Source of the DNA: S010-25 sp964441285
Lineage (GTDB): Bacteria > Pseudomonadota > Gammaproteobacteria > SZUA-229
Assembly: GCA_964441285.1 (NCBI GenBank)
Contig: CAYTUK010000001.1
Location: 1 to 64,000, forward strand
DNA: 64,000 nt
Reading direction: 5' to 3'
Part shown: in pieces, positions 1 through 8,716 of the stretch
Layout: every line of letters starts with the position of its first letter
How positions within the stretch are numbered: position 1 is the stretch's first letter
The notes under the pieces: generated by a model
The model's database searches: none
Told to the model about the DNA's origin: nothing
Seen by the model: only the letters and a program-made list of their open reading frames with translations
Program-made: the position numbers and the translations under genes

Positions 1-81
1 CATCTCGAACTCAGAAGTGAAACTGCTTAGCGCCGATGGTAGTGTGGGGTCTCCCCATGTGAGAGTAGGACACCGCCAGGC
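1..81 (+). rRNA. rrf: 5S ribosomal RNA, 3' part
   Basis: The first bases match the conserved 3' two thirds of bacterial 5S rRNA: CTCAGAAGTGAAAC, then CGCCGATGGTAGTGTGGGG, then GAGAGTAGGACACCGCCAGG. The 5' part lies outside the window, so this is the distal end of an rRNA operon read on the plus strand. The 3' end is placed just after the CCAGGC motif and may be off by one or two bases. A strong terminator follows within about 12 bases. Confidence 0.95.
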
Positions 82-92
82 TTTAATATCAA

Positions 93-125
93 AATACCCG
101 ACCAGTACTGGTCGGGTATTTTTTT
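93..125 (+). terminator. Rho-independent terminator of the rRNA operon
   Basis: A near-perfect palindrome, AATACCCGACCAGTA followed directly by its complementary arm (CTGGTCGGGTATT), ends in a run of seven T. It lies immediately after the 5S rRNA, where a ribosomal operon terminator is expected, and well upstream of lgt. Confidence 0.9.
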
Positions 126-246
126 ACCTGAAATAAACGTGTTTAAACCAATATCGTCCAGTGACTGTATCTGTTTTTAAATATTTTTTGCAGAAAAAAC
201 ATTTTTTCCCCAACAGGCAGAGTCTCTTCTGTTAAAATTTAACACC

Positions 247-1032
247 ATGATTATTTATCCAGATATTAACCCCATTGCACTTAGTATCGGCCCATTAAAA
301 GTTCATTGGTATGGGCTAATGTATTTAGCTGGTTTTGTTGGTGCCTGGTTTTATGGTGTTCGTCGTACCAAACGTGATGATGTAAACTGGGTGCCAAAAC
401 AGGTTGAAGATGTTATTTTTTATGGCGCGCTAGGTGTTATTCTCGGCGGGCGCATTGGTTACACGCTCTTTTATAATTTAAGTGCTTTTATTGCCCATCC
501 CCTTTCAATTTTTTACATCTGGCAAGGTGGGATGTCATTTCATGGTGGTATGTTGGGTGTTTTTGTCAGTTTATATTTATTTGGCCGAAATAATGGAAAA
601 TCTTTTTTTGAGGTCGCAGATTTCATCGCTCCCTGGGTACCCATTGGTTTAGGTGCTGGGCGAATTGGTAATTTTATTAATCATGAATTATGGGGTCGCC
701 CGATGGAAACAATCATGCCGTGGGCGTTTGATTACGGCGATCATATTGCACGCAACCCTTCATCGCTTTATCAGGCACTAACCGAGGGGGTCTTCTTATT
801 CATTATTCTATGGTGGTATTCATTAAAACCTCGTCCTTTAATGGCGGTGTCTGCTGTCTTTATGTTTTTCTACGGTAGCTTCCGATTTTTTACTGAATTT
901 TTTAGAATGCCAGATCCTCAGTTAGGGTTTATTGCATTCAACTGGCTTACAATGGGGCAATTGTTATCGTTCCCGATGATAGTATTTGGTGCCATTTTAT
1001 ATTATATCGCGATTAGAAAGAGCCGTGCATGA
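247..1032 (+). CDS. lgt: Phosphatidylglycerol-prolipoprotein diacylglyceryl transferase
   Basis: Inner-membrane enzyme that moves a diacylglyceryl group from phosphatidylglycerol to the lipobox cysteine of prolipoproteins, the first step of lipoprotein maturation. The 261-residue protein has several hydrophobic segments, the HGG motif near His99 and the family signature GRIGNFIN at residues 138-145 followed by a glutamate. The extreme C-terminus overlaps thyA by four bases (ATGA), which indicates translational coupling. Lipoproteins that depend on it are encoded in this window (LpoA, the FKBP isomerase). The ATG at 247 gives the usual N-terminus. Confidence 0.97.
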   Translation: MIIYPDINPIALSIGPLKVHWYGLMYLAGFVGAWFYGVRRTKRDDVNWVPKQVEDVIFYGALGVILGGRIGYTLFYNLSAFIAHPLSIFYIWQGGMSFHGGMLGVFVSLYLFGRNNGKSFFEVADFIAPWVPIGLGAGRIGNFINHELWGRPMETIMPWAFDYGDHIARNPSSLYQALTEGVFLFIILWWYSLKPRPLMAVSAVFMFFYGSFRFFTEFFRMPDPQLGFIAFNWLTMGQLLSFPMIVFGAILYYIAIRKSRA

Positions 1033-1823
1033 AGCAGTATCTTGATTTAATGCGCCATGTGCGTGAACATGGCACAGAGAAAGACGATCGTACAGGGACA
1101 GGGACAATCTCAGTATTTGGTTATCAAATGCGCTTTGATCTGAATCAGGGATTCCCGCTGGTCACTACAAAAAAATGTCATCTTAAATCTATTATCCATG
1201 AATTATTATGGTTTCTAAGTGGTGATACCAATATTAAATATTTGCAGGATAATGGTGTTCGTATCTGGAATGAATGGGCGGATGAGAATGGCGAATTAGG
1301 CCCTGTTTATGGGCATCAGTGGTGTAACTGGCCCAAAGCTGATGGCACTTCTATCAACCAAATTTCACAAATTATTGAGCAGCTAAAACACAATCCCGAT
1401 TCCAGGCGTATTATTGTGAGTGCATGGAATGTGGGTGAGATTGATAGTATGGCGCTGCCACCCTGTCATATGATGTTTCAGTTTTATGTGGCCGATCAGA
1501 AATTGTCCTGCCAGTTATATCAACGCAGTGCTGACATATTTTTAGGCATACCGTTTAATATTGCTTCCTATGCATTATTAACTATGATGGTTGCTCAGGT
1601 GTGTCATCTAAAACTGGGTGATTTTGTCCACACTTTAGGCGATGCACATTTATACTCTAACCATGTGCAGCAGACTAGTACACAGCTAAGCCGGACACCT
1701 TACCCACTTCCAATAATGAAAATCAATCCAGCAGTGCAGTCAATTTTTGATTTTAAGTTTGATGATTTTGAATTAATTCAGTATCAGGCGCATCCACATA
1801 TCAAGGCTGCAGTTGCCGTTTAG
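1029..1823 (+). CDS. thyA: Thymidylate synthase
   Basis: Converts dUMP and methylene-tetrahydrofolate to dTMP and dihydrofolate. The 264-residue protein has the same length as the E. coli enzyme and keeps the catalytic cysteine at position 146 in LPPCHMMFQFYV, plus the substrate-binding stretch QRSADIFLGIPFN. It starts inside the last codons of lgt and ends directly before folA, whose product recycles the dihydrofolate made here, so the three genes form one operon. Confidence 0.98.
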   Translation: MKQYLDLMRHVREHGTEKDDRTGTGTISVFGYQMRFDLNQGFPLVTTKKCHLKSIIHELLWFLSGDTNIKYLQDNGVRIWNEWADENGELGPVYGHQWCNWPKADGTSINQISQIIEQLKHNPDSRRIIVSAWNVGEIDSMALPPCHMMFQFYVADQKLSCQLYQRSADIFLGIPFNIASYALLTMMVAQVCHLKLGDFVHTLGDAHLYSNHVQQTSTQLSRTPYPLPIMKINPAVQSIFDFKFDDFELIQYQAHPHIKAAVAV

Positions 1824-1832
1824 GTGCATTTA

Positions 1833-2318
1833 ATGTTGTCGCTGATTGTGGCTATGGACAAAAATCGTTTGATTGGATGCAATAACCAACTTCCCTGGCA
1901 TTTGCCCGCAGATCTGGCGCATTTTAAACAAACAACACTAGGTAAACCGATTTTAATGGGACGTAAAACCTATGAATCTATTGGACGACCTTTACCTGGT
2001 CGGATGAACATTGTTTTAACGCGTTCTCAGAATCTGTTCATTGAAGGAGTTGATGTGGTCAATTCAGCTGTGCAGGCAAAATCATTACTGGATGAATCGC
2101 AGGAGTTGATGGTGATCGGTGGGGAAAGTCTTTATCAGATGTTCTTAAATCAGGCCGCACGGATTTACTTAACAAGAATTGATGCGGAGTTCGAAGGTGA
2201 TGCGTGGTTCCCTGATTTTGACCCATTACAATGGCAGGAACTGGCATCGGTCGACTGCCTTGCGGACAACAAAAATCGCTATAACTGTAAGTTTATTACG
2301 CTCCAAAGGAAGTGTTAA
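1833..2318 (+). CDS. folA: Dihydrofolate reductase
   Basis: NADPH-dependent reduction of dihydrofolate to tetrahydrofolate, closing the thymidylate cycle with ThyA. I chose the ATG at 1833 rather than the GTG at 1824: from 1833 the protein is 161 residues, begins MLSLIVAMDKN, and puts the catalytic acid of LPADL at residue 27, exactly as in E. coli DHFR. An AGGTG ribosome-binding sequence overlaps the end of thyA at about 1821-1825. The cofactor motif GRKTYESIGRPLPGR and the late GGESLYQ motif are present. Confidence 0.96.
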   Translation: MLSLIVAMDKNRLIGCNNQLPWHLPADLAHFKQTTLGKPILMGRKTYESIGRPLPGRMNIVLTRSQNLFIEGVDVVNSAVQAKSLLDESQELMVIGGESLYQMFLNQAARIYLTRIDAEFEGDAWFPDFDPLQWQELASVDCLADNKNRYNCKFITLQRKC

Positions 2319-2471
2319 TTGCACTGGATTGTCATGAGAAGGGTTCCTGACTAATTAAGATAAATAATTTATCTTAAAATATAGCGCTTTATTCAAAGCC
2401 AACTACAGTCATAGTTAGATTCATACCTAAATGTCCCAAACCCTTTTATTTAATTGCCAGATGGGACTGTT

Positions 2472-2807
2472 ATGCGATTTTCTATATATTCAGCTTTATT
2501 GGTGGTGCCACTAGCCGTCGCTGTTCAATTCTACCCTGCTGATACTTATGCCGAGGTTGGGGAGAACGGGGCGGTCAACTTCTTTTTAAAAAAGCCGCTA
2601 AGTTTTAAAAAACAGCTTGATTCTAATCCGGCCGGGAAAGCGGTTGAGCTAAAGAAAGCAGCGCTTGTAGCAGCCCAGATACCAGGCTCGAAACGGCCAG
2701 TACAAAAAAAATATAAAGTAGAAAGGATTCGGTTGATAAGAGGTAAAAAATCAATTAAGTGTATGAGTTTTATAAGCTTTCTATCTTTGTTAAGAGGCGG
2801 GCAGTGA
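2472..2807 (+). CDS. Small basic secreted protein of unknown function
   Basis: I do not recognise this gene. An ATG at 2472 gives 111 residues beginning with a basic start, a hydrophobic stretch and an ADTYAE site, a credible signal peptide. The mature part is lysine- and arginine-rich with no cysteine cluster or known motif. A TTG at 2454 would add six residues. It follows folA by about 150 bases and ends 12 bases from the convergent mgtE stop. No strong ribosome-binding site is visible, so the open frame could be fortuitous. Confidence 0.45.
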   Translation: MRFSIYSALLVVPLAVAVQFYPADTYAEVGENGAVNFFLKKPLSFKKQLDSNPAGKAVELKKAALVAAQIPGSKRPVQKKYKVERIRLIRGKKSIKCMSFISFLSLLRGGQ

Positions 2808-2819
2808 GTGCGGCTTACA

Positions 2820-4175
2820 CTATGTAAGAAATACAGTCGCGAGACCTAAAAATACAAACAGGCCAACAATATCGGTTATTGTTGTGAGTACAACACTGCC
2901 TGCAATTGCTGGATCAATGCGTAGTTTCTGCATAACTAATGGTATTAGGACACCAGAAAAAGCGGCAACACATAAATTGATTATAACTGCAGCAGCAATA
3001 ACGAGACCGACACTAACATTATGGAACCAGACCATAGCAATGGCGGCAATAACAATTGCCCAGCCAATGCCATTAAGCAAACCAACAATAATTTCTTTGC
3101 TAATTAGCCAGTTACGATTACTTCGACTTACCTGATCAAGAGCCAGTCCACGAATCACCAGCGTAAGTGTTTGTGAGCCAGCAATGCCCCCCATACTGGC
3201 GACAACATTCATTAGCACGGCAACAGTAACAACTTTTTGTAAAGTGGCTTCAAAGTTTGACACTACCCATGATGCCATAAAGGCAGTAATCAGATTAATG
3301 CCCAGCCAGATAGCACGGCGTTTGGCACTGGGAAATACAGGGGCAAATAAGTCTTCTTCTTCAGTCAGTCCAGCCATGCCAAGAACGGAATGCTCGGCTT
3401 CCTCACGAATAACATCGACAACATCGTCAATGGTAATACGACCAAGTAATTTGATTTTTTCATCAACGACAGGTGCAGAAACCAGGTCATGTGTTTCAAA
3501 TGTTTTGGCAACTTCATTATTGGAAGTACTGGCTTTAATAATTTCAGTATCACGGTTCATGACTTCTGCAACAGTCATGTCTGGATCATGTGTGAGAATG
3601 GTGGACAGTGGCAGTGTACCGACAAAAACATTATTACGGGTAGTAATAAACAGGCGATCTGTGTTTTCGGGTATATTGCCAAGCAGGCGTAAATAACGCA
3701 ATACAACATCCAGAGTGACTTCGGTACGAACGGTGATGGTGTCGGTATTCATCATGCCGCCGGCGCAGTCTTCCGGGTAGGAAAGGACGGCTTCAAGACG
3801 CTCGCGATGTTGTGTGTCGAGTGAAGTGATAACCTGAGTGGTAACCCGATCTGGTAACGACTGAATAAAGTCGGCGAGGTCATCGATATCCATGCCTTTT
3901 GTGGCACTAACCAGGTCGCTGAGTGACATGCCTCGAATTAAGGTGGAGCGTATTTCTTCACCTAGCTGGATAAGGACTTCGCCTTCTTTATCCTGGTCAA
4001 CCAGTTCCCAGATAATATTGCGCTCATTATGCGGCAGTGATTCAAGTAAGTGGGCGATTTCTGCCGGATGAAGTTCGTTCAGCATGCCGCGAGCGTGCTG
4101 CATGGTACCGCCTTTTAGTGCGAGTGATAACGCTTGAATCTGGCTCTCAGTTTTTTGTGAACGATCAGTGTCCAT
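2820..4175 (-). CDS. mgtE: Magnesium transporter MgtE
   Basis: Magnesium channel of the inner membrane. The 451-residue protein has the family order: an N-terminal cytoplasmic helical domain (residues about 10-130, with the HPAEIAHLLESLP motif), a pair of CBS domains (about 135-260) and five hydrophobic segments in the last 170 residues. In characterised MgtE, magnesium bound to the cytoplasmic part closes the channel. It is the last gene of the long minus-strand series that begins with the yrbG-like gene, and is separated from enzyme I by a 12-bp inverted repeat, so it may have its own promoter. Confidence 0.95.
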   Translation of the reverse strand: MDTDRSQKTESQIQALSLALKGGTMQHARGMLNELHPAEIAHLLESLPHNERNIIWELVDQDKEGEVLIQLGEEIRSTLIRGMSLSDLVSATKGMDIDDLADFIQSLPDRVTTQVITSLDTQHRERLEAVLSYPEDCAGGMMNTDTITVRTEVTLDVVLRYLRLLGNIPENTDRLFITTRNNVFVGTLPLSTILTHDPDMTVAEVMNRDTEIIKASTSNNEVAKTFETHDLVSAPVVDEKIKLLGRITIDDVVDVIREEAEHSVLGMAGLTEEEDLFAPVFPSAKRRAIWLGINLITAFMASWVVSNFEATLQKVVTVAVLMNVVASMGGIAGSQTLTLVIRGLALDQVSRSNRNWLISKEIIVGLLNGIGWAIVIAAIAMVWFHNVSVGLVIAAAVIINLCVAAFSGVLIPLVMQKLRIDPAIAGSVVLTTITDIVGLFVFLGLATVFLT

Positions 4176-4255
4176 GTTTATAGCTTTAGTTTTGCCGTGG
4201 ATAACTTAGCTGCGAAGTCTAGCACGTAACAGCGGCGTATTTTCTGGTTAAACTT

Positions 4256-4301
4256 TTAAGCCAGGGAACCTCAGACGTGTCCAGAGATGCCCTGGCTTAA
4301 A
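4256..4301 (-). terminator. Perfect 12-bp inverted repeat downstream of the enzyme I gene
   Basis: TTTAAGCCAGGG at 4256-4267 and its exact complement CCCTGGCTTAAA at 4290-4301 enclose a 22-base loop. It lies between the end of the PTS enzyme I gene and the start of mgtE, both on the minus strand. The tail on the minus strand (AAAAGTTT) is a poor uridine tract, so it is a weak or attenuating terminator at best. It might instead protect the 3' end of the PTS transcript. Confidence 0.5.
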
Positions 4302-4374
4302 GCGTTTTTTCTCAGCGTTGAGTGGTGGATGTGAAGAAAATTAAAATAATGACTCCGCTTCGATTGCCACTGAT

Positions 4375-6108
4375 TCAATGGTTCAAATTCAACTGTTTGG
4401 TGAAAGCTTCAATTTCGCTGTTTTCATGCATGGCAAGTATAAGGCGGGCTTTTTTCTTTAATTTCTGCACATTACTGTTGATAATAATATGTTTTATTTC
4501 CAGTAATGTATTGGCCTGAACGCTGAAATATTTCAGCCCCATACCAAGAAGTAGGCGGGTGTACTGGGTGTCGCTGGCCATTTCACCACACATTGAAACG
4601 GGGATATTGGCACGATTACCGGCTTCGATTACCATATAGATAAGTTTCAGAACGGCGGGGTTCAGCGGATTGTAGAGGTAGTTCACTTCTTCATCAATGC
4701 GATCCAGTGCCAGCGTGTACTGAATTAGATCATTGGTGCCAATGGAAAGAAAATCCAGCTGTTCGGCGAATGCATCAACGGCCAGCGCGGCAGCCGGTAC
4801 TTCTATCATCGCGCCAACAGGGAGCCGAGTATCAAAGGCAACTTTCCTGTTTTTTAATATTTTTTTAGCTTCATCAATGAGGCTTAATAACTGATGAACT
4901 TCTTCAACATTGGTTAACATGGGAATCATCAGGCGGACAGGGCCGAGCGCAGAGACACGAAGAATAGCAAGTAGCTGTGGCAAAAATTTCTCTGGCTGCT
5001 TTAGACAACGTCGGATAGCGCGTAAGCCCATCGCCGGGTTATGTGCCATCGGTCCTTGCTTGGCTATATCTTGAATTTCTTTGTCAGCACCTAGATCCAT
5101 TGTGCGAATGGTCAGTGGTTTGCCTTTAAGCGCGCTGATTGCACGCCTGTAGGTTTTAAAATGCGTATTTTCGTCGGGCCACTGGTTAAGTTCAATATAC
5201 AAGATTTCAGTGCGGTAAAGACCGACACCGGTATCATCGTACTTTTTAATGGTTTTAATGTCTTCTGGGCGATCTATATTGCAATGCAATGTTATGGCAA
5301 CTTTATCCTGTGTGGTGGCTGGTTTTCCGCTGAGTTTATTGAGTAAGCGGCGTTTGGTCAGCTGGTTAAGGCGGAGTCGATTGTAATGTTTAAGGGATAG
5401 CGCATCGGGCGTATTAATGACAGTGCCCTGGGTGCCATCAAGAATAAGCATATCATCACTGTGAATTAGCTGTTTTGCGTGATGCAAACCGACAATGGCG
5501 GGAATACCGAGGTTTCTTGCAATAATGGCAGTATGCGACAGTGGGCCACCAAATTCTGTTATAAACCCTGCAATTTTCTGATGCTGCAACATAATGGTGT
5601 CGGCAGGGGTTAAATCATCAGCAATGATGATTCTTCCGTTAAGTTTTGCATGGTTATTTTTCTGTTCTTTCTTCGCCAGACATTTCTGAATACGGTTTAC
5701 AACGTGTAACACATCATCTTTGCGGGTTCGCAGGTAGGGATCTTCCATTTCATCAAAGACTTGCACTAGCCGTTCGGATTGCAGGTGCAGCGCCCATTCA
5801 GCATTGCATGAATATTGTTTAATATTAGCAATGGTGCCTTCGTTAAAAGCAGGGTCTTCCAGCATTAAGAGATGCGTGTCGATAAAAACGACAATATCTT
5901 TCGGCGTGTTTTTGGAAATATTTTTCTTTATGTTATGCAGTTGCTCGCCGGCTTTGGCTAAGGCTTTGGTGAATCGCCGGATTTCATTTTTTAATTGAGA
6001 TTCTCTCAGTGTCTGCTGGGTAACGTCAATTTGTTCGCGCGTGATAACATAGGCAAAACCTGTCGTTATGCCTTTAGAAACGCCGATTCCGTTAATATAT
6101 ATGCTCAA
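4375..6108 (-). CDS. ptsI: PTS enzyme I (phosphoenolpyruvate-protein phosphotransferase)
   Basis: Takes phosphate from phosphoenolpyruvate and passes it to HPr. The 577-residue protein has the N-terminal HPr-binding domain, the phosphohistidine domain with His192 in GGPLSHTAIIAR, and the PEP-binding barrel with GAMIEVPAAA, SIGTNDLIQYTLALDR and the MCGEMASD cysteine motif. It lacks the N-terminal GAF domain of the nitrogen-PTS enzyme PtsP. It follows HPr and the mannose-type EIIA in one operon. No sugar-permease (EIIB/EIIC) gene lies nearby, so the phosphate flow is probably regulatory. Confidence 0.95.
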   Translation of the reverse strand: MSIYINGIGVSKGITTGFAYVITREQIDVTQQTLRESQLKNEIRRFTKALAKAGEQLHNIKKNISKNTPKDIVVFIDTHLLMLEDPAFNEGTIANIKQYSCNAEWALHLQSERLVQVFDEMEDPYLRTRKDDVLHVVNRIQKCLAKKEQKNNHAKLNGRIIIADDLTPADTIMLQHQKIAGFITEFGGPLSHTAIIARNLGIPAIVGLHHAKQLIHSDDMLILDGTQGTVINTPDALSLKHYNRLRLNQLTKRRLLNKLSGKPATTQDKVAITLHCNIDRPEDIKTIKKYDDTGVGLYRTEILYIELNQWPDENTHFKTYRRAISALKGKPLTIRTMDLGADKEIQDIAKQGPMAHNPAMGLRAIRRCLKQPEKFLPQLLAILRVSALGPVRLMIPMLTNVEEVHQLLSLIDEAKKILKNRKVAFDTRLPVGAMIEVPAAALAVDAFAEQLDFLSIGTNDLIQYTLALDRIDEEVNYLYNPLNPAVLKLIYMVIEAGNRANIPVSMCGEMASDTQYTRLLLGMGLKYFSVQANTLLEIKHIIINSNVQKLKKKARLILAMHENSEIEAFTKQLNLNH

Positions 6109-6137
6109 GTTTATCGCTCTGGTTGCTGCGGTGATTT

Positions 6138-6410
6138 TTATTCTTCTTCGTTAAATCGATTATTAATAAGCTTTGCAAGTGCTTCAATGCTTTTTTCTGC
6201 ATCGTTGCCACTGGCAAGAATAGTAATTTCATTGCCTTTTGCCGCAGCCAGCATCATTACGCCCATAATACTTTTACCGTTGACGCGGTGATTACCCTTT
6301 TCAACTTCAATATGGGAATGAAAATTTGATGCTATCTGCACAAATTGTGCTGCTGCACGCGCGTGCATTCCAAGTTTGTTAATAATCTTTAGGGTACGGC
6401 TGGCTGTCAT
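6138..6410 (-). CDS. ptsH: HPr phosphocarrier protein
   Basis: Small histidine phosphocarrier between enzyme I and EIIA proteins. The 90-residue protein shows the active-site His16 in GMHARAAA and a serine at position 47 in NGKSIMGVMMLA, the place that HPr kinase phosphorylates in its characterised homologues. With hprK in the same gene series, both phosphorylation sites are likely used. It could equally be called NPr. It sits 29 bases upstream of enzyme I and 10 bases downstream of the EIIA gene. Confidence 0.95.
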   Translation of the reverse strand: MTASRTLKIINKLGMHARAAAQFVQIASNFHSHIEVEKGNHRVNGKSIMGVMMLAAAKGNEITILASGNDAEKSIEALAKLINNRFNEEE

Positions 6411-6420
6411 GGTATATCAA

Positions 6421-6804
6421 TTAATGTTGTTGTATGCCATCGCGACCGCCGCTAATGGCTTTTTCTGTGAGTGTATGAAGTGGTTCATTGCGGTAATTTA
6501 GTAAACGTAAAAGCATCGGTAAATTGATACCACTGATAAAATTACTTTGAAAAGTATGAGCAAGTTTTTGTGCAATGTTGCCTGGGGTGCTGCCATATAG
6601 ATCGGTAATAATAATTAGCCCGGGTTGTAGTTCAAGCTGGTTGATCGCTTTAATTGCAGTCGTTGTGCAGGTTTCGACATCAGTATCCATGAGAATTTCG
6701 AGATGGGCAGCGTTATTGACAGGAAAGCGAAGAATCGCATCGGCAATGTTTAGCAGAGAGGTAGCAATCCCTTCATGGGTGACAAAGTATAAGGCAACGC
6801 TCAT
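6421..6804 (-). CDS. PTS EIIA component, mannose/fructose (EIIA-Man) family
   Basis: Stand-alone EIIA domain of the mannose class, 127 residues. The phosphorylatable histidine is His10 in FVTHEGIATSL, and the DLYGSTPGN loop typical of the fold is present around the middle. No EIIB-, EIIC- or EIID-Man gene accompanies it, so it most likely acts as a phosphorylation-dependent regulator or phosphate sink rather than in mannose uptake. It lies between rapZ and HPr with short gaps of about 10-14 bases, consistent with one operon. Confidence 0.9.
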   Translation of the reverse strand: MSVALYFVTHEGIATSLLNIADAILRFPVNNAAHLEILMDTDVETCTTTAIKAINQLELQPGLIIITDLYGSTPGNIAQKLAHTFQSNFISGINLPMLLRLLNYRNEPLHTLTEKAISGGRDGIQQH

Positions 6805-6818
6805 AATGGTTTTACCTC

Positions 6819-7676
6819 TTAGACAAGTTCACGATGGCGTAGTGATACATTGCTGAGCTGTGTTTTAAAGTCGTCATGTAACTGTTCGGCAATAAATACT
6901 GAACGGTGTTGACCACCTGTGCAGCCGACAGAAATAGTCAGGTAAAAACGGTTTTGACTGGCAAATTTAGGGATAAGAAAATTCAGGTAATCGCGTAAAT
7001 ACCCCAGCATTTCATGCACGTCATTCTGTGACTGTAAAAATGCGATAACCTCAGGATCCTGTCCAGTTAACTTGCGTAATTCTGGTTCCCAGTGAGGGTT
7101 AGGCAGGCACCGAACATCGAAGACAAAATCCGAGTCAATCGGTGCACCATTTTTAAAGCCAAACGATTGAAAGAGTACTGCCAGACCCGTGTGGTTGCGT
7201 GGTGCAACCAAATCTTTGATGTGTTTGCGTAACTGATGAATATTGGTGTAGCTGGTGTCAACGTAGAGGTCGGCTTCCCTGGCAACACTCTTGAGAAGAG
7301 TGCGTTCAATGTCAATGGCCTCAGAAAGAGACAGTCCTTTGTGAGTGAGCGGGTGTTTGCGCCGTGTATCGCTAAAGCGTTTTATTAATGTTTCTCTTTC
7401 TGCCTGGATATAAATAATTTCTATTTCTATATCCTGATGCTGCACTTTTTCAATAATATGACTGAATTCGTGTAGATCATCTGCGTGGCTACGTGCATCG
7501 ATGCCAACAGCAATATTATTGTAAAGGCGGATTTTCTGATTTAACATCTGCTTAACGAAGTCAGTCAAAAGACCCAGCGGCAGGTTGTCGACACAGTAAT
7601 AATCTTCATCTTCCAGTGTGTGCAATGCAACCGTTTTTCCTGAACCGGATAAACCGCTAATAATTATTAGTTTCAT
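6819..7676 (-). CDS. rapZ: RapZ family nucleotide-binding protein
   Basis: In E. coli RapZ binds RNA and guides decay of the small RNA GlmZ, controlling GlmS and hexosamine supply. I start at 7676, which gives 285 residues (E. coli 284) and places the Walker A motif GLSGSGKT at residues 8-15; an upstream start at 7715 would add 13 residues without family support. The C-terminal GCTGGQHRSVFIAEQL motif is intact. Its place between hprK and the PTS phosphocarriers is the usual proteobacterial context. No glmZ-like RNA was identified here. Confidence 0.93.
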   Translation of the reverse strand: MKLIIISGLSGSGKTVALHTLEDEDYYCVDNLPLGLLTDFVKQMLNQKIRLYNNIAVGIDARSHADDLHEFSHIIEKVQHQDIEIEIIYIQAERETLIKRFSDTRRKHPLTHKGLSLSEAIDIERTLLKSVAREADLYVDTSYTNIHQLRKHIKDLVAPRNHTGLAVLFQSFGFKNGAPIDSDFVFDVRCLPNPHWEPELRKLTGQDPEVIAFLQSQNDVHEMLGYLRDYLNFLIPKFASQNRFYLTISVGCTGGQHRSVFIAEQLHDDFKTQLSNVSLRHRELV

Positions 7677-7777
7677 TGCGAGATAATAACGAATCGCTGC
7701 CATAAGTTCCAGCACGACATTTGTCTTATTAGGCAGTTAGGGAACTTCAAACTTGTTCAGAGGCTTTTTAGTCTGGT

Positions 7778-8716
7778 TTATTGTTTTTTGATGGCTTGCT
7801 GTTGTAGCTCGATTAGTTGCTGGCTGGCATCCTGACCACTGGCGTGGAGGATGTAGTTATGTACAGCTGCCTCGGCCAGAACCGCAAGGTTTCGTCCTGG
7901 GGCAACAGGTAGTACGGTTTGAGGGATGTTAACACCGAGGATATTGCGGTAGTTGGTTTGTCTTTGTAGGCGATCAATGTTGCTGCGATCTTTAAAGTTC
8001 ATCCGTTCCATATGTAAAATCAGCCGTAGGTATTTATGTAACTTTAGTGCGTTTTCTCCGTACATCTCCCGGATATTTAAAATGCCCAGGCCGCGCACTT
8101 CCATAAAATCTTTAATAATACTGGGACTTTGGCCGTCGATTATACTGGGGCCGACGATGGAAAATTCAGGTGCGTCATCAGCAATTAAGCGGTGACCGCG
8201 GGTAATTAGTTCGAGTGCCAGCTCGCTTTTACCGACACCGCTTTTGCCGGTAATTAATACGCCGATACCCAGTATTTCCATATAAACACCGTGGATAATT
8301 TCTTTTTTTGAGAACATGGCGTTTAAAAAATAGCGTGCGGTATCCACTACTTCGTTACTGGGCGCAGTGGATCTAAGTAGTGGTACGTTGTAGCTATTTG
8401 CAAAGCTGGACATGCATTCAGGGACATCCAGACCATCAGTAAAAATAACGGCAACAATGCTCCCAGAAAAAAGCTGTATCAGGGTGTTTTCTCGGTAGCT
8501 GTCTTCCATATTTTGTAGGTATTCACATTCGGTTTTTCCTACAACCTGAATAATGTTTTTATGAATCAGATTGAGGTATCCGATAAGGGAGGCGTGTTCA
8601 CTGGCATTTACTTCATGCAGGGGGCGGCCTGGGTCTTCAGAGCCAGCGACCCATTGTAGTTCGATCTTGCTGGCAAGATGAACAATGATGGATTCAGCAG
8701 ACAGGGTTTCTTTCAT
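7778..8716 (-). CDS. hprK: HPr kinase/phosphorylase
   Basis: Bifunctional enzyme that phosphorylates and dephosphorylates the regulatory serine of HPr. The 312-residue protein has an N-terminal domain of about 130 residues and a C-terminal catalytic domain with Walker A GKSGVGKS at 157-164, His142 and the aspartates at 180-181, plus the family signature VRGLGILNIREMYG. Its start overlaps the ptsN stop by four bases. Enterics have lost this gene; its presence next to ptsN and rapZ marks a non-enteric lineage. Confidence 0.96.
   Translation of the reverse strand: MKETLSAESIIVHLASKIELQWVAGSEDPGRPLHEVNASEHASLIGYLNLIHKNIIQVVGKTECEYLQNMEDSYRENTLIQLFSGSIVAVIFTDGLDVPECMSSFANSYNVPLLRSTAPSNEVVDTARYFLNAMFSKKEIIHGVYMEILGIGVLITGKSGVGKSELALELITRGHRLIADDAPEFSIVGPSIIDGQSPSIIKDFMEVRGLGILNIREMYGENALKLHKYLRLILHMERMNFKDRSNIDRLQRQTNYRNILGVNIPQTVLPVAPGRNLAVLAEAAVHNYILHASGQDASQQLIELQQQAIKKQ

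Noticed and set aside
3184..3696. 170-codon open frame on the plus strand
   Set aside because: Lies wholly inside mgtE on the opposite strand; low-complexity Ser/Thr composition typical of a shadow frame.
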